DNA from: Nitrospinota bacterium
Lineage (GTDB): Bacteria; Nitrospinota_A; UBA7883; JACRLM01
Assembly (NCBI GenBank): GCA_016208975.1
Contig: JACQXA010000004.1
Span: forward strand, 2,047,501 to 2,111,500
Reading direction: 5' to 3'
Length of the DNA: 64,000 nucleotides
Position numbers and translations under genes: made by a program. Shown here one piece after another: positions 52,062-59,248 of this stretch (positions are counted from its first letter, which is position 1; each line of letters begins with the position of its first letter). The notes beneath the pieces were generated by a model. The model made no database searches. It was given only the letters and a program-made list of their open reading frames with translations, and was not told the DNA's origin.

Positions 52062-54065
52062 CTAAAAACCTCCGGTGCGGGGCAGATACAAGGTAACAGA
52101 GGTTCCCTTTCCGGGGTTGCTTTTTACCGCGATAGCGCCGTTCAGTTTTAAAATCACGCCATGCGCTATGGCCAGCCCCATGCCGTTACCTTCTCCCAAT
52201 GGCTTGGTGGTAAAGAACGGTTCAAAAATCCGTTCCATTACCTCCCCAGTCATTCCGCAACCGGTATCAGACACGGTAAGCTCCGCATAAAAATTACTAC
52301 GCACCGCTCCAGCCAGCACATTAGGCTGGATCCTGACGGATTCGGGATCCATTTCCCTGGATATAAGGGTTACAGCAAGCTCTCCACCATTAGGTTTCAT
52401 TGCGTAAATGGCGTTGGAAAAAAGACTGATGAGAACCTGCATTAGGATTAGCGGGTCAGCGTAAATTCCCCAAATGGTTTTTTCCATGATGGTTTTTACG
52501 CTGATTGATGGCGGCATGGTCCGCTTCACCTCGTTCAGGGCCGTTTCAATTATGGCTGGCAGGTCAATTTCCTTATATTCGAAAACTCTTTCCTGGCTGA
52601 AAGTTAGAATCTGCTGAATAAGGTCGCTGGCCCGCTGACCAGCTGTTAGCGCTTGCTTTAAATAGTTGCGCGATTCATTTACTTCAGGAGTGGAAAGTCT
52701 GGCAAGCTCAATCAGTCCCATCATCGAGTGGAGGATATTGTTGAAATCGTGCGCCACTCCTTTCGCCAAAGCTCCCACAGCTTCCATTTTATGGGTCTGT
52801 ACCAAACGTGTCTCCAGGGCCCGCCTTTCCGTAATGTCCTGCATCATGAGAATAGCGCCGTTGAAACCGTCGCTGTTAATGATTGGGGCTCCCTTTACGG
52901 AAACATGCCTGGGCATGCCAATATCCTGCCGCAACATCCTTTCAAATGACAGGGTGGAGCCCTCGGCGAGCCGCGAGAGATCCTGTGGCCCGCCTAAAGG
53001 CTGGAATGGTTTTAATGCCGTTATTTTGACCCTGGTAGCGTCTGGCCCAGGATTAAGAGAATCCCCCAGTATTTCCCGGATTTCATGGTTGGCGTACACC
53101 ACATTGAAATCCTTGTCCAGCGCGGCGATTCCAAGAGGAGCTTTTTCAAGGAGGTTATTGTTGAATTCCAGCAGTTCCCTGTATTTTTCCTCCATCTCCT
53201 TTCGTTCTGTAATGTCGAACGCCATTTCCATCCTCACAAGGCGTCCATCAACCCACTGGATGGCCCTATCCACAATGTGAAACCAGCGGTTCGTAACCGT
53301 GTTTCTAAACTCCCAAATATAAGGCTCCGCGGGAGCGCCCTGCGGTGTTATAAGCTTGCCGTTGGTGCAAAATTCACAAGGGCCCGTTTGTCCAGATTGA
53401 AAAACCTTCCAACATGTTTTCCCCACGGCTTCACCCAGAATCCTCACCCCGGCGGCGTTCACATAAAGGACTTCGTATGTATTCATGTCGGCCACATAAA
53501 CCACAGCCTCCAAGGAGTCCAGAATCGTAAGAAGCCTTTCATGATCGCCCTGGTTTTCCGTTGATGCCTTGGCTGAAACGGGACGTTCTTTGCCGGTTAG
53601 CAGAAAGCTTTCCATCTGGCCACTGGCGTGATGAATAGGCTCTATGGTTATGTCCCATAAGCTTTCGGGATGATCTGGAGAATTCTTGTCAAAATGGGGC
53701 AATCCGATGCAAGCCGCCATTTCTCCGGCCTCAAGTTTTTCCCTTAACAGGGCCACCATTTCTATATTGAGCGTGAAATCCCAAAGACATTTTCCAACCA
53801 AGTTATCCGGAGCCAAGCCGCAGGACTTGGCCAAGGCATCGTTGACGAAGGTGAAACTGAAATGATGGTCTATTAAGGCGGCCAGTATTTTTGAGGGAGA
53901 ACTTACTTTCCCAGGAGTTTTCTGGTTTGAAAGACCATGTCCTTCAAAAGCAAAACCCCGTCCATCTTTGAGGTTATCGATCGCTATATCTATGTGAGCC
54001 AATTCAGTCTTTGGGTAAATTTGTGAAGTCTTACCCCCTCTCCCCCAGCAAATATAGAAAGGCAT
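52062..54065 (-). CDS. Orphan PAS-domain sensor histidine kinase
   Basis: A 667-aa soluble kinase; no TM segment. Three PAS units at roughly 60-170, 190-300 and 315-435, a HisKA dimerisation helix with the phospho-acceptor in GVAHDFNNILHS (about 450), and a HATPase_c domain with SNAIYAM (N box), DTGCGM (G1) and GEGNGMGLA (G2). The second PAS has CWKVF...GPCEFCTNG cysteines that could be a redox or metal sensor. No receiver domain is attached and no regulator gene adjoins. ATG 54065 is chosen since upstream in-frame codons lie in the tRNA-Arg copy. Confidence 0.88.
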   Translation of the reverse strand: MPFYICWGRGGKTSQIYPKTELAHIDIAIDNLKDGRGFAFEGHGLSNQKTPGKVSSPSKILAALIDHHFSFTFVNDALAKSCGLAPDNLVGKCLWDFTLNIEMVALLREKLEAGEMAACIGLPHFDKNSPDHPESLWDITIEPIHHASGQMESFLLTGKERPVSAKASTENQGDHERLLTILDSLEAVVYVADMNTYEVLYVNAAGVRILGEAVGKTCWKVFQSGQTGPCEFCTNGKLITPQGAPAEPYIWEFRNTVTNRWFHIVDRAIQWVDGRLVRMEMAFDITERKEMEEKYRELLEFNNNLLEKAPLGIAALDKDFNVVYANHEIREILGDSLNPGPDATRVKITALKPFQPLGGPQDLSRLAEGSTLSFERMLRQDIGMPRHVSVKGAPIINSDGFNGAILMMQDITERRALETRLVQTHKMEAVGALAKGVAHDFNNILHSMMGLIELARLSTPEVNESRNYLKQALTAGQRASDLIQQILTFSQERVFEYKEIDLPAIIETALNEVKRTMPPSISVKTIMEKTIWGIYADPLILMQVLISLFSNAIYAMKPNGGELAVTLISREMDPESVRIQPNVLAGAVRSNFYAELTVSDTGCGMTGEVMERIFEPFFTTKPLGEGNGMGLAIAHGVILKLNGAIAVKSNPGKGTSVTLYLPRTGGF

Positions 54066-54115
54066 TATACTCCCTATTGAAGAGATTCGATGAATTTTGC
54101 GGGGAAAGTGTTTTA

Positions 54116-54163
54116 TGGTGCCCTCGGCGAGATTCGAACTCACGGCCTACGGATTAGGAATTC
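54116..54163 (-). repeat. attL: 3' half of tRNA-Arg (CCT)
   Basis: On the minus strand the segment reads, from the anticodon loop, TTCCTAATCCGT (anticodon CCT), TAGGC variable region, T-arm GTGAG-TTCGAAT-CTCGC, acceptor CGAGGGC, A, CCA. The 5' half (acceptor strand, D-arm, 5' anticodon stem) is missing: the 5' stem base ACGAA no longer pairs fully with TCCGT and beyond it the sequence is unrelated. This is the copy left on the chromosome side when an element integrates into a tRNA 3' half. Confidence 0.85.
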
Positions 54164-54188
54164 GTTTAAATGCCTTTTAGCCTGTTTT

Positions 54189-54286
54189 AAGACCTTTGCG
54201 GTCGTCACTAAGACCTTTGATATATAAGGATAATATGCTATAAGAAGTCCGAAGGCCGCCTAGTGAGTTTTAATTCTAGTGACGAC
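54189..54286. repeat. Direct and inverted repeats between att site and integrase
   Basis: AAGACCTTTG occurs at 54189-54198 and 54210-54219 (21 bp apart, two helical turns). GTCGTCACTA at 54201-54210 is matched by its exact complement TAGTGACGAC at 54277-54286. The position suits integrase arm-type or excisionase sites, or autoregulation of the integrase promoter. Confidence 0.55.
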
Positions 54287-54317
54287 CCGGCGACTACCAC
54301 GGAGGCTAAGGCATAGC

Positions 54318-55559
54318 ATGAAAACCAAACTCACCAAGTCCGTAATTGACAAAATTCCATTCTCGAACGATGGCCGTTTGATGCTCATTGATACCGAGCT
54401 CAAAGGTTTCGGTTGTCGTGTGGGGAAATCGTCGAAGGTCTATTTCGCTGAAAAGCGGGTCAATGGTAAACCTGTTCGTGTCACCATCGGCAAGCATGGC
54501 CAAATCACTCCTGAACAGGCCAGAGAGGAAGCCAAAGCGATTTTAGGGCAAATGTCTGGCCGAACCGCTTCTAATCCCAATGAGGAGAAGAAACAGGAAC
54601 GTATCAAGGGGATAACGCTTGCCGAAGCCTTGGAGGAATTCAAGCGGGCCAGAAGTTATCTGAAAGCCAGAACCATCAAGGATTACGAATACGCGCTTCA
54701 AAAATACTTTTCCGATTGGCGGGGGAAGCCATTAACCGCAATTACGCGGGAAATGGTTGATAGCCGTCATAAGCTTATTGGTAATGGAAATGGTGGCGCG
54801 GCTCAGGCGAATCAGGCTATGCGCTTTCTGCGGTCGCTTTATAACTACGCCATTGGGAAATACGGGCGGGAAGTCGTTTCAGTCAATCCAGTGGAAGGAT
54901 TAACTCTGACCCGCTCCTGGTTCAAGGTAAAGAGAAAGCAATCCATAATTCGGCCCCACGAGTTGCCAGCGTTGTTTGAGGCGTTGGAAAAGCTGGTTGC
55001 TGAAAGCCCTTATGAAAGCACGCGGACGTTTCGGGATTACATTCTTCTTTTACTGTTTACCGGCTTGAGGCGAAACGAGGCTTTAAAGCTGACCTGGGAT
55101 ATGGTGGATTTCGAGGGGAAGACCTTCAAAATCGCCGACACAAAGAACAACGAGCCTTTGATTCTGCCCTTGTCCAGTTACCTTTTCGATTTGCTGAACG
55201 AGAGAAGCAAAAACAGGAATGGCAGTGATTACGTTTTCCCCGGAAGGAATCCAGAGTTGCCATACGCCGATCCCACGCGGCAACTGGACAACCTGAAAAA
55301 ACTCTCCGGCCTTGAATTTGCCCTTCATGATTTCCGGCGGACGTTCATCACGATTGCCGAAAGTATAGATTTGCCTTATTATGCGCTTAAACGGCTGGTG
55401 AATCACAAGATGGGAAACGATGTGACTGCGGGATATATCGTTCACGACGTGGAGCGGTTGCGAAGACCGATGCAACAGATCACGGACAAGATACTGTTCG
55501 AGGCAAAGCAAATTGGAATCGGCAACGTCATCGAATTCAAGAAGGGAACTAGAAAATAG
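54318..55559 (+). CDS. int: Tyrosine recombinase (island/prophage integrase)
   Basis: A 413-aa integrase of the P4/DUF4102 type. N-terminal arm-binding domain (residues 1-90; LTKSVIDK, GFGCRVG, GKHGQITPEQAREEA), core-binding SAM-like domain (100-185) and catalytic domain with the full set R251 (TGLRRNE), K276, H337-x2-R340 (LHDFRRTF), H363 and nucleophile Y373 (TAGYI). It should be active. It lies 155 nt inside the attL copy of tRNA-Arg and reads into the island. ATG after GGAGG with wide spacing; earlier in-frame codons lie in the repeat cluster. Confidence 0.94.
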   Translation: MKTKLTKSVIDKIPFSNDGRLMLIDTELKGFGCRVGKSSKVYFAEKRVNGKPVRVTIGKHGQITPEQAREEAKAILGQMSGRTASNPNEEKKQERIKGITLAEALEEFKRARSYLKARTIKDYEYALQKYFSDWRGKPLTAITREMVDSRHKLIGNGNGGAAQANQAMRFLRSLYNYAIGKYGREVVSVNPVEGLTLTRSWFKVKRKQSIIRPHELPALFEALEKLVAESPYESTRTFRDYILLLLFTGLRRNEALKLTWDMVDFEGKTFKIADTKNNEPLILPLSSYLFDLLNERSKNRNGSDYVFPGRNPELPYADPTRQLDNLKKLSGLEFALHDFRRTFITIAESIDLPYYALKRLVNHKMGNDVTAGYIVHDVERLRRPMQQITDKILFEAKQIGIGNVIEFKKGTRK

Positions 55560-55562
55560 CGT

Positions 55563-56153
55563 ATGAAAAAACACAAATTGGAAAAAACACCAATAGTTGA
55601 TTATGCATATTGTGATTATACTAATGCTTTTATATTTGAAGAAATACCTTGGTATTGGGCGGGTTATATACCTCCACATGAAAGTATAGAATACGATCCA
55701 TTAGTGATCCCGCCAGAAATTCGGATGAATGAAAGTTTAATTGAAAGAGGGATTAGGATGGGTTTTCTTCAGTGGTATACTGAATCTGTAGAAAAAATTG
55801 ATGATGAAGGCGGGCGCTCAAAATTGGAATACATGTATATTCCTAAATATGATCTCATTGCGCTGGCTGAAAAAATTAATGTTAAACCTGCTTTTCTATT
55901 TCCTGAAGTAAGAGGAATTTCTTCTTTATCGGATAAGCCACTTCGGAATAACCAACGACACCGCGAGCGTTCCAGGGCAATTGCACAGTTGCTCTGGAAG
56001 CAAAATCTAAAAATAAAAATTGAAGACATGATTCATAGTGACGAGATTAACGGCATTGCTTGCGAAGGCAAAATATATGGCCCCAAAACTCTTCGAAACT
56101 GGGTAAACGATCTTTGTCCAAACCGGAATCCTGGTCGAAGACCTAAGGAATAA
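55563..56153 (+). CDS. Island protein of unknown function
   Basis: A 196-aa protein starting 3 nt after the integrase stop, so translated with it. AT-rich codons. The N-terminal 120 residues are aromatic-rich (EIPWYWAGYIPP) and unrecognised. The C-terminal 65 residues (RERSRAIAQLLWKQNLKIKIEDM... TLRNWVNDL ... NPGRRPKE) form a basic helical segment like the small DNA-binding tails common in proteobacterial island genes. A role in integration or element regulation is a guess from position. Confidence 0.65.
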   Translation: MKKHKLEKTPIVDYAYCDYTNAFIFEEIPWYWAGYIPPHESIEYDPLVIPPEIRMNESLIERGIRMGFLQWYTESVEKIDDEGGRSKLEYMYIPKYDLIALAEKINVKPAFLFPEVRGISSLSDKPLRNNQRHRERSRAIAQLLWKQNLKIKIEDMIHSDEINGIACEGKIYGPKTLRNWVNDLCPNRNPGRRPKE

Positions 56154-56257
56154 ACTCCCGTTTTCGCTGGAAAACCGTTTTTTACGCAGTATAGGAATTT
56201 TCTTGCTCGACTAATTCTTTCAAAATCCCTCTGAAAGTATCCAACTTAGGAGGGTTT

Positions 56258-56446
56258 ATGAAAAGTCTTCTTACTACCCAGGAAGCCGCCGATTTTATCG
56301 GCATGTCACGCCAGTTCTTGGAACGGGATCGTTGGAAAGGGGCGACTATCCCGTTTATCAGGGTAGGGGAGCGGGCGGTTCGATATCGCCTTGATGATTT
56401 GGAGGCGTACCTGGCCTCCAGAATTACCAAAGCCGTAACCATTTAG
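56258..56446 (+). CDS. Excisionase/AlpA-like HTH protein
   Basis: A 62-aa MerR-like winged HTH of the excisionase family: LLTTQEAADFIGMSRQFLER (recognition helix), then IPFIRVGERAVRYRLDDLEAYL. Such proteins direct excision or activate integrase. ATG after AGGAGGG. An inverted repeat CTTTCA-n9-TGAAAG lies just upstream and could be its operator. Thirteen nt precede the replication gene. Confidence 0.85.
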   Translation: MKSLLTTQEAADFIGMSRQFLERDRWKGATIPFIRVGERAVRYRLDDLEAYLASRITKAVTI

Positions 56447-56459
56447 CCAGAGCCAACCC

Positions 56460-57617
56460 ATGATTGATTGGGTGACGGCGGTGGTTCCATGTTTCAGCGC
56501 TGACCCGGATAAGCTGAACGATGGCTTGATATGCCGCATCCGGCCTGATGGTGAATATGAATGGGCCAAGCACGTTCCCATATCCGTTGTCGGCTCCCAT
56601 GACGCCAACATGCGCGTTAGTTACCATCCCATAAGCAAAGGTTCCGGTTATATAGGCCCCGCGCTTCGTATTGATGGCAATCCCGCGAAATGGCTTCAAG
56701 GTCACAATATCTTCGGTTCAAGTGACCTAAGTGGCCTTATTTACGCCGTACTTGAAAGGCTTGTCGCAATTCTGGAATTACAGCCAGACGAGCAAGAAAC
56801 AGATTCCTGGAAAAGGGGCATGTATCATATTTATCGCGTTGATTGCACGGAAATGTGGGAATTTCCAACTCACGCCGATGTGCTGGCATGGCTGAACGCG
56901 GCTCAGTTTCAATCGAAAAGCCGCCACGGTAAGCCGATTATGACTGGCGGAACGCTATATTTCGGCAAGAACTCACGACGCTGGTCATTAAAGTTTTACA
57001 GCAAGGGAGAAGAAGTCAACCGACGAGATAATCCCTTGCCGGCATCTCTCCCGTTCAGAAATATGTTGCTTGAATTCGCGGACAACAAACTCAGAGCCGA
57101 ACTGGTTCTAAGAAGACCCCAGCTGGAAAAACTGAACATAAACATGGCGTTCATCTGGAAGCTTGAAACACCGAAACAACAACTTCTTGAGCATCTTGCG
57201 ACGCTGGATATGGCGGATCAATTTCTGCTTACAACCAAGCAGATTGATGGATTATTGCCGAGGCTTCAGCTTGCCTACAAATCTTGGCAACGTGGGGAAG
57301 ACTTGCGTTCTATGTTCGGCAAAAGCACTTTCTACAGATACAGGCGTGAAATGCTAAAACATGGGATAGATATCAGCGCTTCTTGTGAAGATAGGCAAGA
57401 GAAGAAAATGGCTCTACGGGAAATTTTCAAGAATGAACCGGCGCAAATTCCAGAGTGGGCAATTAGAACGGAGATTTTGTTTCAGCCTCTATTGTCAGAA
57501 AGTTCTGTGGGAGACAGCGGCCACGACGCAATGGCGATGGGCGAGCCGCATGGCCGCCCTAGCCATGCGCCCGGCGCCGCCTCCTCCGAGTGCGGGCATA
57601 GTAATACCGCACTTTAG
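56460..57617 (+). CDS. Filamentous-phage-like replication initiator (gene II/X family)
   Basis: A 385-aa protein with the features of phage CRI/G2P replication proteins: MIDWVTAVVPC at the N-terminus, VDCTEMWEF, YFGKNSRRWSLKFYSKGEEV in the centre, LRAELVLRRPQL, and a C-terminal helical X-domain (FYRYRREMLKHGID). The family nicks double-stranded DNA and starts rolling-circle replication. No inovirus morphogenesis gene (Zot/pI, coat protein) is present in the island part seen. The last 50 residues are low complexity (GEPHGRPSHAPGAAS) and may be a composition-shifted extension. Confidence 0.8.
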   Translation: MIDWVTAVVPCFSADPDKLNDGLICRIRPDGEYEWAKHVPISVVGSHDANMRVSYHPISKGSGYIGPALRIDGNPAKWLQGHNIFGSSDLSGLIYAVLERLVAILELQPDEQETDSWKRGMYHIYRVDCTEMWEFPTHADVLAWLNAAQFQSKSRHGKPIMTGGTLYFGKNSRRWSLKFYSKGEEVNRRDNPLPASLPFRNMLLEFADNKLRAELVLRRPQLEKLNINMAFIWKLETPKQQLLEHLATLDMADQFLLTTKQIDGLLPRLQLAYKSWQRGEDLRSMFGKSTFYRYRREMLKHGIDISASCEDRQEKKMALREIFKNEPAQIPEWAIRTEILFQPLLSESSVGDSGHDAMAMGEPHGRPSHAPGAASSECGHSNTAL

Positions 57618-57681
57618 TGCCAAAATGGATCCTTGATGAAAAATAAGAGCAAATAATATGAAATATCGCTATTCCAATATA

Positions 57682-57710
57682 TTGACAGACGCTATGGATG
57701 GCTATATTAT
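57682..57710 (+). promoter_or_regulatory. Consensus sigma-70 promoter of the cargo operon
   Basis: TTGACA and TATTAT with the optimal 17-bp spacing, 43 nt before the 57-aa gene and 65 nt after the replication gene. It is the best promoter match in the window and gives the defence-type cargo its own transcription. Confidence 0.65.
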
Positions 57711-57753
57711 TGATTTATGAAGTTGGAAATAAATTATAACAGAAGGAAGTCCG

Positions 57754-57927
57754 ATGGCAAAGAATAAGCCGTACGGTGATAACGCAAGAATTGGGGCTGT
57801 AACTGGCCGTTCGCAGGTGTTCAATCCACATAACGAAAAGTGGACGAAACGGGATACGGAAAGCGGGCGGTTCATGGATCAAAAGGCTGATGACAAGCCA
57901 TTCAAAGGCGTTAGCAAGGAGAAGTAG
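57754..57927 (+). CDS. 57-aa basic protein of unknown function
   Basis: A short gene with a good AAGGA ribosome binding site 6 nt upstream of ATG. The product is hydrophilic and charged (MAKNKPYGDNARIGAV, RSQVFNPHNEKWTKRD, GRFMDQKADDKPFKGV), with no Cys, TM or HTH. The composition and the KPFKGV end look like a conserved family of small proteins seen in proteobacterial genomes, function unknown to me. First gene after the consensus promoter and 14 nt before the AlbA_2 gene. Confidence 0.7.
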   Translation: MAKNKPYGDNARIGAVTGRSQVFNPHNEKWTKRDTESGRFMDQKADDKPFKGVSKEK

Positions 57928-57941
57928 GCTGATAGCTCTTT

Positions 57942-59222
57942 ATGATCTATTCTAAGACGATTGAGGATTTGACTTGGAATGATGTCGAATCCTTTTGTTC
58001 CCGTGGTGTCGCGGAAAACGCTTATCTTGATTACAAAGAGAGCTTTCCAAAAAATCTTGAAAAGACTATTGCCGCCATGGCGAACACCTTCGGTGGAATC
58101 ATACTGGTTGGGATTGAAGAAGACAAGAATAATAAGCCGGTACAGCCAATAAAAGGCATTGAGTTAGAACGCGGGCTGGAGGAAAAAGTAATCAGTATCA
58201 TCCTTTCCAACATTACTCCACCCATTATCCCTGAAATAAAGGTGTGTCCTGACGGTGAGGCTCAAAAGGCCGTGGTTGTTATTCGAATTCCACAAAGCCA
58301 GCAAACACCCCATGCCATAAATCGGAATACTAAAGTTTACATCCGGACTGGAAATAGAAATGAAGCGAAGGAACTTGAAGACTTGGCGACTCTGGATAGA
58401 ATAGATTGGTTAAAGGAACATCGGAAGAAAAGCGAAGAATTAAAAATATTTCTCTATCAACAGGCAGAGCGTAGGGTTGAAAAGTCATATTCTGACAAAA
58501 AAGTAGAAAATGACGAAAGCGCCAAACGTTTAAAAGCAATGTACGGACGGTTATCCGCTCCGCTGGCGTTGTTTACGCTTTCAATGTGTCCTGTTTTTCC
58601 ACAAGAGCCATTCCTTAATCCGCCTGCAATTGATAAGCTTTATTCAAAGATTCGAATCCGTGATTATTATGGAAGTAGTGATGGCGGATTTCCATTGCCT
58701 GGGCGTTCGATGGGATTAATAGTAAATGATGGAAGCATAAACACCTTGGTATTTAAAGATAGAGACGGTTTTTGGCACACTGAACTGAATATTTTCGGAT
58801 TGTATTTTTATAGGCAGTCTCTTTTGCATGGTACAAAGAGAATCGAGGGTAAGGAATATTCCGTTATTCGAACAAGCGAGGTGCTCTGCCGTCTTGATGA
58901 ATATATTGACTCGGCAGCGCTCTTTTACAAGGAAATTGGATTCCAAGGATTATTGGAATTTCGCGTAAACTTGGAAAACTTATTTGATCATGGGAGAATC
59001 GCATACCTTGGGAAATATCCGGATGATGGATGCTGGTCTTCAGGGCCTATTTCCACCTCACTGGATCAATCTGTTTATTTTTCCGATATAGTTCAGGCGG
59101 GGGTGTTACACGATATTAAAATGCCTCTTATCTATAATGCCGCCAAGAAAATTGCATGGGCGTTTGGCTGGGATTTAATAGAGACTGCAATTGATAAATA
59201 TTATGAAAAAGAGAAGCGTTAA
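57942..59222 (+). CDS. AlbA_2/Schlafen-like putative DNA- or RNA-binding protein
   Basis: A 426-aa protein. Residues 5-135 are an AlbA_2 (Schlafen-fold) domain: YLDYKESFPKNL with the E-x-K of the nucleic-acid/nuclease site, then IAAMANTFGGIILVGIEED and a VYIRTGNRNEA end. The remaining 290 residues have no recognised domain, show no helicase or ATPase motif, and are aromatic and AT-rich. Schlafen-fold proteins include tRNA nucleases and phage-defence components. It is 26 nt upstream of the mod gene, in one operon, so an accessory or separate defence role is inferred. Confidence 0.75.
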   Translation: MIYSKTIEDLTWNDVESFCSRGVAENAYLDYKESFPKNLEKTIAAMANTFGGIILVGIEEDKNNKPVQPIKGIELERGLEEKVISIILSNITPPIIPEIKVCPDGEAQKAVVVIRIPQSQQTPHAINRNTKVYIRTGNRNEAKELEDLATLDRIDWLKEHRKKSEELKIFLYQQAERRVEKSYSDKKVENDESAKRLKAMYGRLSAPLALFTLSMCPVFPQEPFLNPPAIDKLYSKIRIRDYYGSSDGGFPLPGRSMGLIVNDGSINTLVFKDRDGFWHTELNIFGLYFYRQSLLHGTKRIEGKEYSVIRTSEVLCRLDEYIDSAALFYKEIGFQGLLEFRVNLENLFDHGRIAYLGKYPDDGCWSSGPISTSLDQSVYFSDIVQAGVLHDIKMPLIYNAAKKIAWAFGWDLIETAIDKYYEKEKR

Positions 59223-59248
59223 AACGGAAAGCGTTGGGGGATTTGGGA

